Assembly (NCBI RefSeq): GCF_019931195.1
Contig: NZ_JAIOUO010000002.1
Coordinates: forward strand, 930,001-994,000
From: Marinobacter sp. F4216
GTDB lineage: Bacteria; Pseudomonadota; Gammaproteobacteria; Pseudomonadales; Oleiphilaceae
Reading direction: 5' to 3'
DNA: 64,000 nt
The position numbers and the translations under genes are program-made. The notes beneath the pieces were generated by a model. That model ran no database searches, was not told the DNA's origin, and worked only from the letters and a program-made list of their open reading frames with translations. Below, piece by piece: positions 52,903-62,012 of this stretch; position 1 is the stretch's first letter; every line of letters starts with the position of its first letter.

Positions 52903-53856
52903 ATGAAAAAACACTGGCCACTTTCACTCTCTTGCGCCTTGACCCTTCCTCTGTCGATAGCGGGAGGGGCCGCCCTTGCCCAACATGCCGGGGAAGCCGT
53001 TGTGGATTTACGCCGAAACGGCATGATGTACTTTGTCGCCTCTGAAATCGTCGAGCTCTCCCTGCTTGGACGTTGCCGCGACCGAAACCGTGATGACAAT
53101 CCCTATGTGGCGCCAGAGGAGCCGGCAATCCGGTTTGAGGTAGTGGCATCGGAGCCGACCGGACTGGCCGCACCCCAGACGACGCCAGTCACGCTGACAG
53201 ACGGCGCCTTCCAGCAAGTGCAGATCCGACTGGACGATTTCGGAGTGTCAGGCGAGGGTGTTCCGGTCCGCATAGCGTTTCAGAACGTCCTCACAACCGG
53301 CGCGTGTCACGTCTCCGCCTTCAGTCGGCTCAGCAGCACCGCCACCGGACACACCACGGGCGTCGCCTCGGCGTACGAACTCGTTGAAGGGGACGCAACC
53401 GTAGGTGGTCCCGGTACCGCCCTGGTAAGCCGTGGACTGATCCGGCGGCCGTTGTGGTCCTTTGTGGTGACCGGCGACACGAATGAAGACTTTGAGTACG
53501 CGTTTTCAGCGCAGTGTCCCTCCCCCACGGAAGAGTCTGGCCCGGCTGCCCGCGTCGCCTTCGACGTGCGTTTTCATGAGGTGAGCGGCGAGTGCGAGGA
53601 CATCGTTCAGTCGTTCTCGCTGGGCGACGGTGAGTATGCCAGCGCCCGAGTCCCCTTCATCAAGGCGTTTATGAACCGGCGGAACGACCAGCTACGTCCT
53701 TGCTCTGATACTCCCGAACAGGCGGTGTATTCGGTCACGGTCGAGAACCTCACACCGCCAACGGCCTGCCATGTGCGCGGCGTTTCCCGACTGGTAAACA
53801 GAACCAGCGGTGAAACGGCGGCCGGAGAGATTGACATGGGTAGCTTTTTAAACTGA
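52903..53856 (+). CDS. Secreted protein with two related domains, family not recognised
   Basis: This 317-residue protein has a signal peptide (AGGAALAQHAG). Its two halves look like copies of one domain: each ends with a similar segment, ACHVSAFSRLSSTATGHTTG in the first and ACHVRGVSRLVNRTSGETAA in the second. Each half also has paired cysteines (GRCRDRN/TGACHV; GECEDI/RPCSD/TACHV), suggesting disulfides. I know no family. The gene is GC-rich compared with the AT-rich cassettes after it, and no ribosome site is obvious. Confidence 0.65.
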   Translation: MKKHWPLSLSCALTLPLSIAGGAALAQHAGEAVVDLRRNGMMYFVASEIVELSLLGRCRDRNRDDNPYVAPEEPAIRFEVVASEPTGLAAPQTTPVTLTDGAFQQVQIRLDDFGVSGEGVPVRIAFQNVLTTGACHVSAFSRLSSTATGHTTGVASAYELVEGDATVGGPGTALVSRGLIRRPLWSFVVTGDTNEDFEYAFSAQCPSPTEESGPAARVAFDVRFHEVSGECEDIVQSFSLGDGEYASARVPFIKAFMNRRNDQLRPCSDTPEQAVYSVTVENLTPPTACHVRGVSRLVNRTSGETAAGEIDMGSFLN

Positions 53857-54017
53857 TGCCCGGGCCGTTTTCAGCCGGGTACATCTCTGCAGGCTTAAAA
53901 CCTGCACCATAAGCCTGAATTTATCGAAGGACTGACCTGTTCTATGCCTGTGGCGATCCTGATGGTCGGGCTCCAGGGCGGCCACCGAACGCGCTATTAG
54001 TGCAGGCAATATAAAAA

Positions 54018-54083
54018 CCCTTAACGCCAAGCACACCGGCCTCGCGGAGCGAGGTCCAGCCCGGTGATGCGCCTTGTTATGCG
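54018..54083 (-). other. attC-like recombination site 2
   Basis: On the minus strand the site runs from inverse core GCATAAC (54082-54076) to core GTTAAGG (54025-54019). The interior is a strong imperfect palindrome: ACACCGG with CCGGTG(AT), and CCTCGC with GCGAGG. The size (about 65 bases) is normal for attC. It follows the hotdog-type gene within four bases of its stop. No integrase is in the window. Confidence 0.7.
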
Positions 54084-54085
54084 TT

Positions 54086-54526
54086 TCACTTAATGCCAAC
54101 ACGTATTTCACCATGCGCTTGCCCACAGGGCTCTCCATGAAAATTGAACAGTGTAGCCTCGGAAAATATAATATTGCCGATCTTTCTTAGGACTTTTGAA
54201 GTTGCATAAAACCTATTTCTTTCAACCGGCTTTACAAACCGTATCTTCACATTTGATGTAGCGAAATTTCCCTCAGATGCATATCCCAGGGCTGACAAAC
54301 CAATCACCAGATCAAATATCGCTGAAATTACAGCACCGTTTATATACGACTGACCAACACCGCCAATATGTAAATCTTTTATCTCGTTCACTTCACATCG
54401 AGGATTGGCCGGATCATCCAAATTGACAATGATTCCTAGAGCCTTGGCAAAATCTGAGTCGTTAAAATACCTTTCTATTTTCTGCCAATCACCAGCTTCA
54501 ATAGACTGAGACAATGTTTGTGACAT
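54086..54526 (-). CDS. Hotdog-fold thioesterase-like protein (PaaI/DUF4442 type), probable gene cassette
   Basis: From 54526 this is a 146-residue hotdog-type protein. The helix region with GQSYINGAVISAIFDLVIG and the later strand FATSNVKIRFVKPVERNRFY match the PaaI-like acyl-CoA thioesterase pattern. The gene is AT-rich compared with its surroundings. It lies tightly between two attC-like sites, with its stop four bases before one, as in integron cassettes. A TTG start at 54547 is possible. Confidence 0.7.
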   Translation of the reverse strand: MSQTLSQSIEAGDWQKIERYFNDSDFAKALGIIVNLDDPANPRCEVNEIKDLHIGGVGQSYINGAVISAIFDLVIGLSALGYASEGNFATSNVKIRFVKPVERNRFYATSKVLRKIGNIIFSEATLFNFHGEPCGQAHGEIRVGIK

Positions 54527-54566
54527 CTTCACTTTACTCACGGCCAAAACTCCAAACTAACTGTGC

Positions 54567-54665
54567 GCATAACGCCAAGCTAAACGGCAGGCACTGCGAA
54601 GCAGTGGCTGTCCGGTGGAGGCCACGCCCTTTGTGGCCGTAACGTATTTAAGCGCCTGGTTATGT
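54567..54665 (-). other. attC-like recombination site 1
   Basis: On the minus strand it runs from ACATAAC (54665-54659) to GTTATGC (54573-54567). Two inner hairpins are GGCCAC/GTGGCC (54620-54638) and CACTGC/GCAGTG (54591-54606). The stop of the upstream membrane gene falls inside the first core. The length (99 bases) is within the attC range. Confidence 0.7.
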
Positions 54666-54944
54666 GCCGTTAACCATCCAGGCCGAAACGAATAGGATCC
54701 CACTGATGCCGAAGGCCAGCACCGCAAGCCTTTTGGGTACCTTGATCTCAAGCCTCGAAACTCCTTGCAGGATGCCGTGCAAATAAACCGATAAACAAAA
54801 CGAGGCAATAACCCACACTCCCGCGATGGCCAAAGCTTCAGAGTTATCAGCAGCCTGAATTAGAAAAGCTATTCCGATCGCCACGACGATCAGAACAAAA
54901 CCGACCACCATAATAAAATCGAAGACATCGTAACGACGATTCAT
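54660..54944 (-). CDS. Small integral membrane protein, probable gene cassette
   Basis: From 54944 this is a 94-residue protein with three TM helices (about 10-30, 36-56, 66-90) and no family I recognise. Its stop overlaps the core of attC-like site 1. A further core word GTTATGT (minus strand, 54960-54954) lies ten bases before its start, so it is bracketed by recombination cores. Unknown membrane proteins are common in integron cassettes. Confidence 0.65.
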   Translation of the reverse strand: MNRRYDVFDFIMVVGFVLIVVAIGIAFLIQAADNSEALAIAGVWVIASFCLSVYLHGILQGVSRLEIKVPKRLAVLAFGISGILFVSAWMVNGT

Positions 54945-54960
54945 AGCACTACCACATAAC

Positions 54961-55450
54961 AGCTTATTAGTTTGAATTCGCATTAAACCTCAATCTCAGC
55001 CTCCCGTCCAAACCGAGATCACAGCACCAATTCCCAATCTAATTCATACAGACAGGGGGGCATCAACACGGAATTTTCGGCGCTCTTTCCTGCGAAAAAT
55101 GTGCACCGAGCTAATCGTGCAAGCTCGTGCAAGTTCAAATCGAGCACTCGGAATTTTCATCAGGTAAAAACATAGGGATACAGAAAGCGCTCTGGGAAAA
55201 GCTTGCACGGCCTGAAAATAAAGCCGCAGGAATCGAGCTTAATTCGAGAGTTTTTCATTATAGCTGTGTAAATGAACAACTTTTTGGAGGGTGTCGGTGG
55301 CAGTGTCAAAACACCATTTTTGGGTGGTTTTTGGCTGGCAGCCTACGATCAAAACAGGACTCATGAGGTACCCCGCAGTGAGCGAAAACGGACCAAAAAA
55401 CGAGACCACAAAGTACTAAATTTCCCGCGCACGCCTGCCGCCATACACTC
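54961..55450. other. 490-base gap after the cassettes
   Basis: AT-rich sequence without a credible gene. It contains a tandem GTGCAAGCTC/GTGCAAGTTC pair at 55119-55138. No integrase, attI or further attC-like site is recognised. Confidence 0.4.
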
Positions 55451-56131
55451 CTAGATAACACGCTTGAATTTCGGAGTTGGTGTGGATTTGCGCGACGTGG
55501 TCGGTGCTGTTTGATAAGGCCGCTCACGAAACCAGAAATTACAGGCCCATTTTTCCCCGCTCAGTACCGGCATACCGCCATGCAGACTATCGGGATGGCG
55601 GACATTGCTGCCCCGCTGACAATTGTGAAACAGGACCATGCGGCCTTTTCGGGCCCTGATTTCCATGTCCAGATTGGGAAAGGAAGTACCACCACCCTGC
55701 TGCGGATTATTGAGGTACATCAGGCAGGTAATCAGGCGTTGGCCACCCCGGGCCATGCAACGCTGGCCACGTTCAGTGCCTGCATCCCATGCATCATAAT
55801 GAGGCGCGTACTGCTGACCTTCATCATAGTGAACGACTTGCAGGGATTCAGCGTGCTGAAGCGGCAAGCCAACGACATCGGCAACACGCTGGGCCAGACT
55901 CTCGACAATTGCGTTGTAGCCATGGGGTATCCAGCAATTACTGCCGGTCCGTCCAGAGCTTTCGACTCCGGATTCTGCAGCACTGACCAGGGCCTGCTTC
56001 ATTTTGGATTGTGCGGCGCTGACCAGCTGTTCGACTTCCCTGGGCTTGAGAAAGTCCTCGAAGACCACAATCAGGGGGTCTTCGTTCACCCGCTTTCCGG
56101 TTTCGTAGAAATCTCCAAGGCGAATATCCAT
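55451..56131 (-). CDS. 2-oxoglutarate/Fe(II) oxygenase, prolyl 4-hydroxylase type
   Basis: From 56131 this is a 226-residue dioxygenase with the P4H alpha-subunit-like domain. Iron ligands are His and Asp in YAPHYDAWD and the distal His in DSLHGGMPV; the 2-oxoglutarate lysine is in SGEKWACNFWF. The region ITCLMYLNNPQQGGGTSFPN is typical. The substrate is unknown; bacterial homologues modify prolines in proteins or peptides. The start is uncertain: GTG at 56218 and ATG at 56173 are also in frame. Confidence 0.85.
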   Translation of the reverse strand: MDIRLGDFYETGKRVNEDPLIVVFEDFLKPREVEQLVSAAQSKMKQALVSAAESGVESSGRTGSNCWIPHGYNAIVESLAQRVADVVGLPLQHAESLQVVHYDEGQQYAPHYDAWDAGTERGQRCMARGGQRLITCLMYLNNPQQGGGTSFPNLDMEIRARKGRMVLFHNCQRGSNVRHPDSLHGGMPVLSGEKWACNFWFRERPYQTAPTTSRKSTPTPKFKRVI

Positions 56132-56239
56132 GGTAGAAACGAGCCTCCCTGATTCAAAGCCTTCCCCTCGCATTAGTCCCAGCCAGATTTGGGAAAAACC
56201 GGCTCCTGAGATGGACACCCACGGGAAGTACTAAAGAAA

Positions 56240-56262
56240 GAGGCGGTGCCTGGCACCGCCTC
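56240..56262 (-). terminator. Intrinsic terminator of the LVIVD/PA-domain gene
   Basis: A perfect GAGGCGGTGCC / GGCACCGCCTC palindrome is followed on the minus strand by TTTCTTT. It ends the transcript of the large secreted protein before the oxygenase gene. Confidence 0.85.
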
Positions 56263-56289
56263 CGTTACCGAATGTCACCTGTTGGTTGG

Positions 56290-58227
56290 TTAGTCTCTGC
56301 CGTTCTTGGCAGAGCCCGAGCCGTACTCCTTCAGAATATAAAGTCCTCCGTTACGGTCAGATGCATAAATCCATGGCTCATTGGGAACCTTGTAAATTCC
56401 CCAGATATCCTGGATGCCGCCGTTTTCAGCTTCGAACTCAGTGCCGGCGCGATGGTATCGAGCAACTTCAACAGGATCGTACGGATTGGTGACATCCAAT
56501 ACCACTACGCCATCGCTATACCAGGAAATATACGCTTTCACCCTTCCATCACTGGTCTCAACCAGGACATTGTGGCTCGAATAGGTTCCCCGGGCGTCGC
56601 AATTGCCACCAGGTGCAGTCGAGGCTGAACACTCGGTGTCGAAAATCGAGGCCAGTATGGGATTGGCAGGGTCAGAATAGTTCCAGATACGAAGTCCGCT
56701 CCAAGGTGTCGAGTTTGAATTGTTGTTGGTCACGACGATTGCGCCAGCTCCTGCGTTTGACGCGTTCACAGACTTCTCCGCAAATGTGCAGGCACCGCGG
56801 CGAACGACAGCAATATCACCGGCCCCGAGCGGATTGAGAATCGGGTCGCCATTACAAGCCTGGCCTATCCAAACGAAGTTACCTGAGTACGAGCCTGCAC
56901 CAAGCGGGAAGTTGTTTCCGCTGAATTCATTGGCCCCGAAGACCGAGTCGGTCAGCGGCCCACTTGTGACTTCCACGCTGGATGCCGTTATGAATCCGGC
57001 GTTACCTGTCTGGCTTGCTTCAAATGCATCACCTGTCGAGGTTGCCGCGATTACACCCGGAATGGGGTTGCCGTTGCCGAACGTCACATTGCCAGGGGCA
57101 ATCGTGGCCTCCCAGGCGCTGAAGTCCTCCTCACCTTCGACCACGATCGTGCCGTCCTCACTAGGCCAGACTGAGTGGCTGTTGACCTCGCCATCGAGTG
57201 AGCCATTGGCTGGATCCAGGGCGACCGAAACGACCTGGGGATTAGCCGGATCGCTGATGTCCAGCAAAACCAGGCCCGCATCCCAATTGGCAAGATAAGC
57301 TCTGGTGCCGTCGGCGGTGATGGTGACGTCATGTAGAAAACGGTTTTGCGAAGCGCCGAAGCCACTGAACAGATAAGCATCCGCATCTAGAATGACGCCA
57401 AAGTCACTTAAATTAACCCAATCAGTTATGTCGGGAAGATGCAGTTGCTCTGCGCCCCAGAAACCCACCAGGGTGGGGTTAGTCGGATCGGTAATGTCGA
57501 ATATCTGGAAGTTGCCTATCTCGGACTCAACCGTTGCGGCGACATAGTCCTTGGCGCCCTGGGTAAAAAGCCACAGGTTGTGCACGCCGAAATCGGTAAA
57601 GCCAAAGTTGTCACGCAGAAACAGGTTGACGTCGTCGGTCTGTACGCTCGCCAAGTGGACGGGATTTGAGGGGTCGTCGACGTTATAAATCTCGTAGCCG
57701 CCAGGTCCTCCAGCGCACGATTCGTTCGAATGCACCAGGATGTCCCCGGAACCCATCGATGCGACCCTGACATCGTTAGTGCGGCTGCCGGTTGGAGACT
57801 GAATGATCCCGACACGTTCTGGATTGGTTTTGTTGCGCACATCCCATATCCAGATGCCCGCCTCCGGGTCGCCGCCACACGGACTATTAAAAGTTCCGGT
57901 GTACGCATAGTTGCCCAGCGCCCAAACGTCGGTTGTAGAGTTTGGAGAAAGCCGTTCGCCGCGACCGGCTTCGGCCAGGTTCTTGGTAACCTTGGCGAAC
58001 GGCGCATCACTGATGATGCCGGCTACTGCGGCATCGTGTTCCATGAGAGGGGCGCTCGGATCGGAACGAACGTGGCCGTCAGAAATGCCGAGTAGAGGTT
58101 GAGATTCGTCGTGGGTTTCTTCGTGGGGGTCGTCGCTAACCAGCGGTGGTGGTGTTGCTAAAACCGAGAATGCCATAAAGGTTGAAATGATTGCCAAACC
58201 AGGCGTGAACGCTTTTGGTTGCTTCAT
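56290..58227 (-). CDS. Large secreted LVIVD-repeat protein with inserted PA domain
   Basis: This 645-residue protein has a signal peptide (SVLATPPPLV), then LVIVD-type beta-propeller repeats, seen as repeated (D)ISDPANPQVVSVA, DITDPTNPTLVGF and DVTNPYDPVEVARY units (about residues 120-400 and 560-640). Between them a PA (protease-associated) domain lies at about 440-550 (ITASSVEVTSGPL...GDIAVVRRGACTFAEK). The layout suggests an extracellular adhesin or binding protein. No catalytic domain is seen. The promoter region upstream is AT-rich. Confidence 0.85.
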   Translation of the reverse strand: MKQPKAFTPGLAIISTFMAFSVLATPPPLVSDDPHEETHDESQPLLGISDGHVRSDPSAPLMEHDAAVAGIISDAPFAKVTKNLAEAGRGERLSPNSTTDVWALGNYAYTGTFNSPCGGDPEAGIWIWDVRNKTNPERVGIIQSPTGSRTNDVRVASMGSGDILVHSNESCAGGPGGYEIYNVDDPSNPVHLASVQTDDVNLFLRDNFGFTDFGVHNLWLFTQGAKDYVAATVESEIGNFQIFDITDPTNPTLVGFWGAEQLHLPDITDWVNLSDFGVILDADAYLFSGFGASQNRFLHDVTITADGTRAYLANWDAGLVLLDISDPANPQVVSVALDPANGSLDGEVNSHSVWPSEDGTIVVEGEEDFSAWEATIAPGNVTFGNGNPIPGVIAATSTGDAFEASQTGNAGFITASSVEVTSGPLTDSVFGANEFSGNNFPLGAGSYSGNFVWIGQACNGDPILNPLGAGDIAVVRRGACTFAEKSVNASNAGAGAIVVTNNNSNSTPWSGLRIWNYSDPANPILASIFDTECSASTAPGGNCDARGTYSSHNVLVETSDGRVKAYISWYSDGVVVLDVTNPYDPVEVARYHRAGTEFEAENGGIQDIWGIYKVPNEPWIYASDRNGGLYILKEYGSGSAKNGRD

Positions 58228-58660
58228 AGTGCGTCTTCCCTTTCTTTATTTTTTTATCATTGTCTCGACGACTACATAATTCCCTCGGACCTGAGTTGCG
58301 TGGCCTTTTTGACCAGCGTAAAAATAAGCCATATGCATGCCATGAAAAAATAACGGATTAACTTTATGGGGTTGCAAAAGCCGGTGATGTGGTCGGTGGC
58401 GCTATATGTAAAGGATTCTGACGCATTGACGTGTCCTACTGTGCCGGGCATGCAACAGCGACAAGTTCCCGTTCATTTGTTCGCCACCGTCATTTCCCTA
58501 TGTCGTGGAGTTCGTTGAATGGCAGCAGGACCTTTGTGCTCAATGAGCATCACGAACAATTTGGCAAGTCACTGCTTGAGGCATTCGAGAAATGGGCCAG
58601 AGCATTGCAAGCGATCCGGAAAGCATGGCGCCGATTGATCACTGCATCTGAGCAAAAGGT
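58228..58660. other. 433-base gap
   Basis: No gene with a credible start is evident. It separates the divergent-to-tail ends of the PA-domain gene and the dioxygenase gene. The AT-rich part at 58230-58270 probably carries the PA-domain gene's promoter. Confidence 0.4.
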
Positions 58661-59518
58661 TTATTCCGGCATGCGACACCGGGAGGTGTGGGCGTTGAGA
58701 TTCAGCATTCCTTTGCTGCCGCTCCAGATGAACGTTCCCGTTTTCTTGCCCAGAATCCTTGCCGACAGGTGTTGAGTGCCCGGTCGCTCATTGAGTCCGT
58801 AGCACACGAACAGTGGCACCAGATGTTCCTCTCTCGGATGGCAGAATCTCGCGCTGGGTGCCTGGTCCCAATGAATCAGACGCTTCGTGCGGTCAGCCTC
58901 GGTCAGGTCCGGGTTGCAGACGGTATCCTCCAGCCATTTTTCGAAGGCCTCATTGCGGATATTTGATTCCGGGTCAGAGTGGTTGAAGAACTCCCGCATG
59001 TTGTGGAACGAAAAGCCTGAGCCAATCACGAGGAGGCGGTCAACGTCGAGGGTCTGTAGAGCTCGTCCAATCTCTATGTGAGTGCCGGCATCCAGGGGAT
59101 TCATGAGAGACAGCTGAATGCACGGGATGTCTGCCTGCGGAAACATCAGTTTCAGAGGTACAAAAAGTCCGTGATCAAAACCTCTTTCTTCGTCCAGCGA
59201 CGTCGGCAAACCTGCCTTTTTGAGCGCGTCATGCACCTGTCGTGCAAGGTTCGGTGCACCGGGGCACGGGTATTCAATGGCGTAGGATTCCGCTGGAAAA
59301 CCGTAATAATCGTAGATCAGTGAGGGATTGGCGCCCGCAGTGATGGTTGCAACGGGTGCTTCCCAATGAGCGCTGATCACCAGTATCGCTGAAGGTGGGT
59401 TTAGCGACTTGCCAAGAGCTGTGAGCTGCACGACCAGCTCATGGTGTTCCGGGTCGCCCAGAAGTGGCAGCGGCCCTCCCCCGTGGGAAATAAACAGAGT
59501 GTCGATGTGTCTTGGCAT
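58661..59518 (-). CDS. DODA-type (LigB/YgiD family) extradiol dioxygenase
   Basis: This is a 285-residue protein of the LigB-type extradiol dioxygenase family. Metal ligands are visible as LFISHGGGP (His), VISAHWEAP (His) and a later EEHLVPLFVCYG (His), with GFDHGLFVPL typical of YgiD. Bacterial relatives act on aromatic diols; the substrate here is unknown. It is 93 bases downstream of doxX and probably in one operon with it, opposite a LysR regulator. Confidence 0.87.
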   Translation of the reverse strand: MPRHIDTLFISHGGGPLPLLGDPEHHELVVQLTALGKSLNPPSAILVISAHWEAPVATITAGANPSLIYDYYGFPAESYAIEYPCPGAPNLARQVHDALKKAGLPTSLDEERGFDHGLFVPLKLMFPQADIPCIQLSLMNPLDAGTHIEIGRALQTLDVDRLLVIGSGFSFHNMREFFNHSDPESNIRNEAFEKWLEDTVCNPDLTEADRTKRLIHWDQAPSARFCHPREEHLVPLFVCYGLNERPGTQHLSARILGKKTGTFIWSGSKGMLNLNAHTSRCRMPE

Positions 59519-59611
59519 GGATGCTCCCTGTCAATCTGACGAGGAAACAGCCACCCCGCAACGCATGGAGTGGCTGTGCGCGAATGTGATCAGTGCCGAT
59601 AACAGCGGGGC

Positions 59612-60097
59612 TCAGGCAAGTGCTGTCCGGCGCCCGCTGCCTCCGCCAAGGCTGGCGAGCAAGGTGTTGTCGATGGCAAAGCGACCCCCGCCCTGAATCA
59701 GTACGGCAACACTGACAACAAACAGCGTCAGAGCGTACTCATAGCCGTTGTTCGACATGAACAGGCCGTTATCGATGTGTACCGCGAAGATGGCGACGAG
59801 CATCGCGACGGCATTCGCAAGGGCCGCTGGCCGAGTCAGGAAGCCGAGGGCAAGAGCGAGTCCGCCAAAGAATTCCGCGCCGCCGGCGAGCAGCGCCATC
59901 AGGTAGCCGGGTTCCAGGCCAATACTGGCCATCCACTGGCCAGTGCCCTCCAGGCCATAACCGCCGAACCATCCGAACAGTTTCTGTGCCCCGTGCGCGG
60001 CCAGAATGACACCGACCGGTACTCGAAGGATAAGGCCCGCAAGCCCCGCATTGGATTGAAGGAGTGCTTTAAAAAATGTTGCGTTCATCGTGGTCAC
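59612..60097 (-). CDS. DoxX-family membrane protein
   Basis: This 161-residue protein has four TM helices and the DoxX pattern (LRVPVGVILAAHGAQKLFGWFG and EFFGGLALALGFL). In many bacteria DoxX genes adjoin DODA-type dioxygenases and LysR regulators, as here, and may take part in quinone or thiol-stress redox. It is transcribed away from the LysR gene. Confidence 0.9.
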   Translation of the reverse strand: MTTMNATFFKALLQSNAGLAGLILRVPVGVILAAHGAQKLFGWFGGYGLEGTGQWMASIGLEPGYLMALLAGGAEFFGGLALALGFLTRPAALANAVAMLVAIFAVHIDNGLFMSNNGYEYALTLFVVSVAVLIQGGGRFAIDNTLLASLGGGSGRRTALA

Positions 60098-60208
60098 CTC
60101 GTATCAGGTTATTCCAGTTTCTTGTCGCCGGGACTTGTTCCCGATTGATGCAGCCACTTTACTGTCATTAAAAACAAAGAATAAGATCTCCTCTGTTGAG
60201 TTATTATC

Positions 60209-60222
60209 AACATACCGATGTT
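60209..60222. promoter_or_regulatory. Palindrome in the doxX/lysR intergenic region
   Basis: AACAT-ACCG-ATGTT is a perfect dyad within the 161-base divergent region. The flanks (TATTATC...AATAGTG) are nearly symmetric as well. This fits a LysR-type T-N11-A recognition site. Confidence 0.6.
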
Positions 60223-60258
60223 AATAGTGCAGTCGAGTTCACCAAGGAGTAAGCCGTT

Positions 60259-61158
60259 ATGGATCGGATCGACGCCATGCGGGCGTTCGTGCAGGTTGTG
60301 CAGGAAGGCAGCTTTACCCAGGCGGCGAACCGGCTGGACACTTCGCCTCAGCTGGTTAGCAAATACGTTTCCCAGTTGGAGCAGCGACTGGGTGTTCGGT
60401 TGCTGAACCGCACGACCCGCCGCGTCAACCTCACTGAAGCTGGCGAAGGCTATTACCAGAGCGCCCTGCAGGTGCTCGCCGATATTGAGGATATGGAGAG
60501 CCAGCTCGGTGACCTGCAGGCAGATGCCCGGGGCACCCTCAGGATCAGCGCGCCGGTTTCCTTTGCCATTCACCATATGGCTCCCCTGTTGAGTGCGTTT
60601 CAGCAAGCCCATCCCGGGGTTAAGGTAGATCTGCAATTAAACGATCGAAAAGTGGATATCGTTGAGGAAGGGTTCGACATTGCTCTGCGCATAGGGCACT
60701 TGAGAAGCTCGTCGCTCATCGCCAAACGCATTGCACCTGTGCGAGTCGTGTTGTGCGCCTCTCCGGACTACCTGCAACGTCATGGCACGCCGGAGCAACC
60801 CATGGATCTGATCGACCATCATTATCTTCACTACAGCTACATGGATCCCGGTCTCGGCGGCTCTGCCCTCAAGTGTTTGCAGCGTAACCGGCAGCCTTTG
60901 AGCATGGTCAGTAATAACGGTGATGTGCTCGTGGCTGCAGCCATGTCTGGCGCAGGCATTGCTCTGCAGCCAACGTTTATCGCGGGTGCTGCCATACGAA
61001 AAGCACAGCTACAGGTGGTTCTGCCAGACTATGAGCCTGAACCCATGGCGCTCTACGCGGTTTATGCGCACCGTCAGCTGCTGGCCAGCAAGGTTCGCAG
61101 TTTTATAGATTTCATCGATGGTTATTTTGGCGATCCGCCGTATTGGGATGAATTTTAG
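60259..61158 (+). CDS. LysR-family transcriptional regulator
   Basis: This is a 299-residue LysR regulator. The N-terminal HTH (MRAFVQVVQEGSFTQAANRL, then SPQLVSKYVSQLEQRLGVRL) is followed by a type-2 periplasmic-binding-like effector domain (about 90-295). Its position opposite doxX and the dioxygenase suggests it controls them through the AACAT-N4-ATGTT dyad. The inducer is unknown. Confidence 0.88.
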   Translation: MDRIDAMRAFVQVVQEGSFTQAANRLDTSPQLVSKYVSQLEQRLGVRLLNRTTRRVNLTEAGEGYYQSALQVLADIEDMESQLGDLQADARGTLRISAPVSFAIHHMAPLLSAFQQAHPGVKVDLQLNDRKVDIVEEGFDIALRIGHLRSSSLIAKRIAPVRVVLCASPDYLQRHGTPEQPMDLIDHHYLHYSYMDPGLGGSALKCLQRNRQPLSMVSNNGDVLVAAAMSGAGIALQPTFIAGAAIRKAQLQVVLPDYEPEPMALYAVYAHRQLLASKVRSFIDFIDGYFGDPPYWDEF

Positions 61159-61308
61159 ATAGGCGGAGATGAAGAGTTAGTTCGGCGCGTACTGGTTATC
61201 TCATACCAATTTTGTGCATTTTTCAGTAAACTTAGGTTATTCACATGTTGCAAGCTAATCACTTGAGTGGATGCTGCTCACACTTAATCAATGGAGGCTT
61301 ACAAGCTC

Positions 61309-61413
61309 ATGGCAAACCTGATTCCGGTTGTTACCTTGTTCGGTGGTCTGACTGGTTTTTTTGCTTTAGCGCTCGCGCTGCGTTTCGCCTTTGGCAAGCT
61401 CGCCGATAAGTAA
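61309..61413 (+). CDS. 34-aa single-pass membrane peptide
   Basis: The ATG at 61309 opens a 34-codon gene encoding one long TM helix (about residues 4-27: VVTLFGGLTGFFALALALRF) and a short basic end KLADK. GGAGG lies 12 bases upstream, slightly far. Neighbours and sequence do not name a function; it resembles small subunits of membrane complexes in shape only. Confidence 0.55.
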   Translation: MANLIPVVTLFGGLTGFFALALALRFAFGKLADK

Positions 61414-61511
61414 AATTCAGAGCGACGTACGAGTAACTTCGCACGATCCTATTACCATAAATCCGGGTGCATAGGCGGACACTGTTCGTCGGTAATGCCC
61501 TTCTGGCAGAG

Positions 61512-61811
61512 TTAGCTGGCCAGCGGCGGATAACCCAGCGTTTCCCGCAGGCGCTCGACGTTGGTCGCGAGCCACTCCGGATTTATGGCCCCCCAATCTT
61601 TCACTTCATAATGCCCGGCCTTCGTGGACCCCACGTGCTCTATATGGACATCGATTTCATGAAGCGCGTTAATCGTGTCCTGTGCCGTTCGGCGGGGCAT
61701 GCCCGTGGCCTCAATAATCGCAGGAATGCTGTTGGTTCCCGAGCTGATCAACCAGGAAATATACAGGCGCCTGTAAAAACTGGTTTTGGTTTTTGAGGGG
61801 CTTTCATTCAC
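61512..61811 (-). CDS. Winged-helix DNA-binding protein (conserved small family)
   Basis: From the GTG at 61811 this is a 99-residue protein of a conserved helix-turn-helix family, recognisable by FYRRLYISWLISSGT, the recognition-helix segment ATGMPRRTAQDTINAL and the closing GAINPEWLATNVERLRETLG. A longer GTG start at 61880 would add 23 residues not typical of the family. It stands alone; the targets are unknown. Confidence 0.75.
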   Translation of the reverse strand: MNESPSKTKTSFYRRLYISWLISSGTNSIPAIIEATGMPRRTAQDTINALHEIDVHIEHVGSTKAGHYEVKDWGAINPEWLATNVERLRETLGYPPLAS

Positions 61812-62012
61812 GGTCGAGCGTCCTGTCCTTTTGAAATTTGTTTGGGGCACGTTTGTGGGCTGCCCGGTAATGAGTTTCACCAGAACGCCTGCACAATAGC
61901 AATGGCGCCGGGTGGCTACGGTCGCACATATCCGCCGACATTCGCCATCAAACTGCCGGGTGCCAGATTAACATGCAATACATGCATCCCCCTCTTTCTT
62001 AAAAGCTCTGGG

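Noticed and set aside
54018..54665. attC-like sites as plain REP elements
   Set aside because: Core words, gene spacing and orientation all fit integron cassettes better, although a model search is needed.
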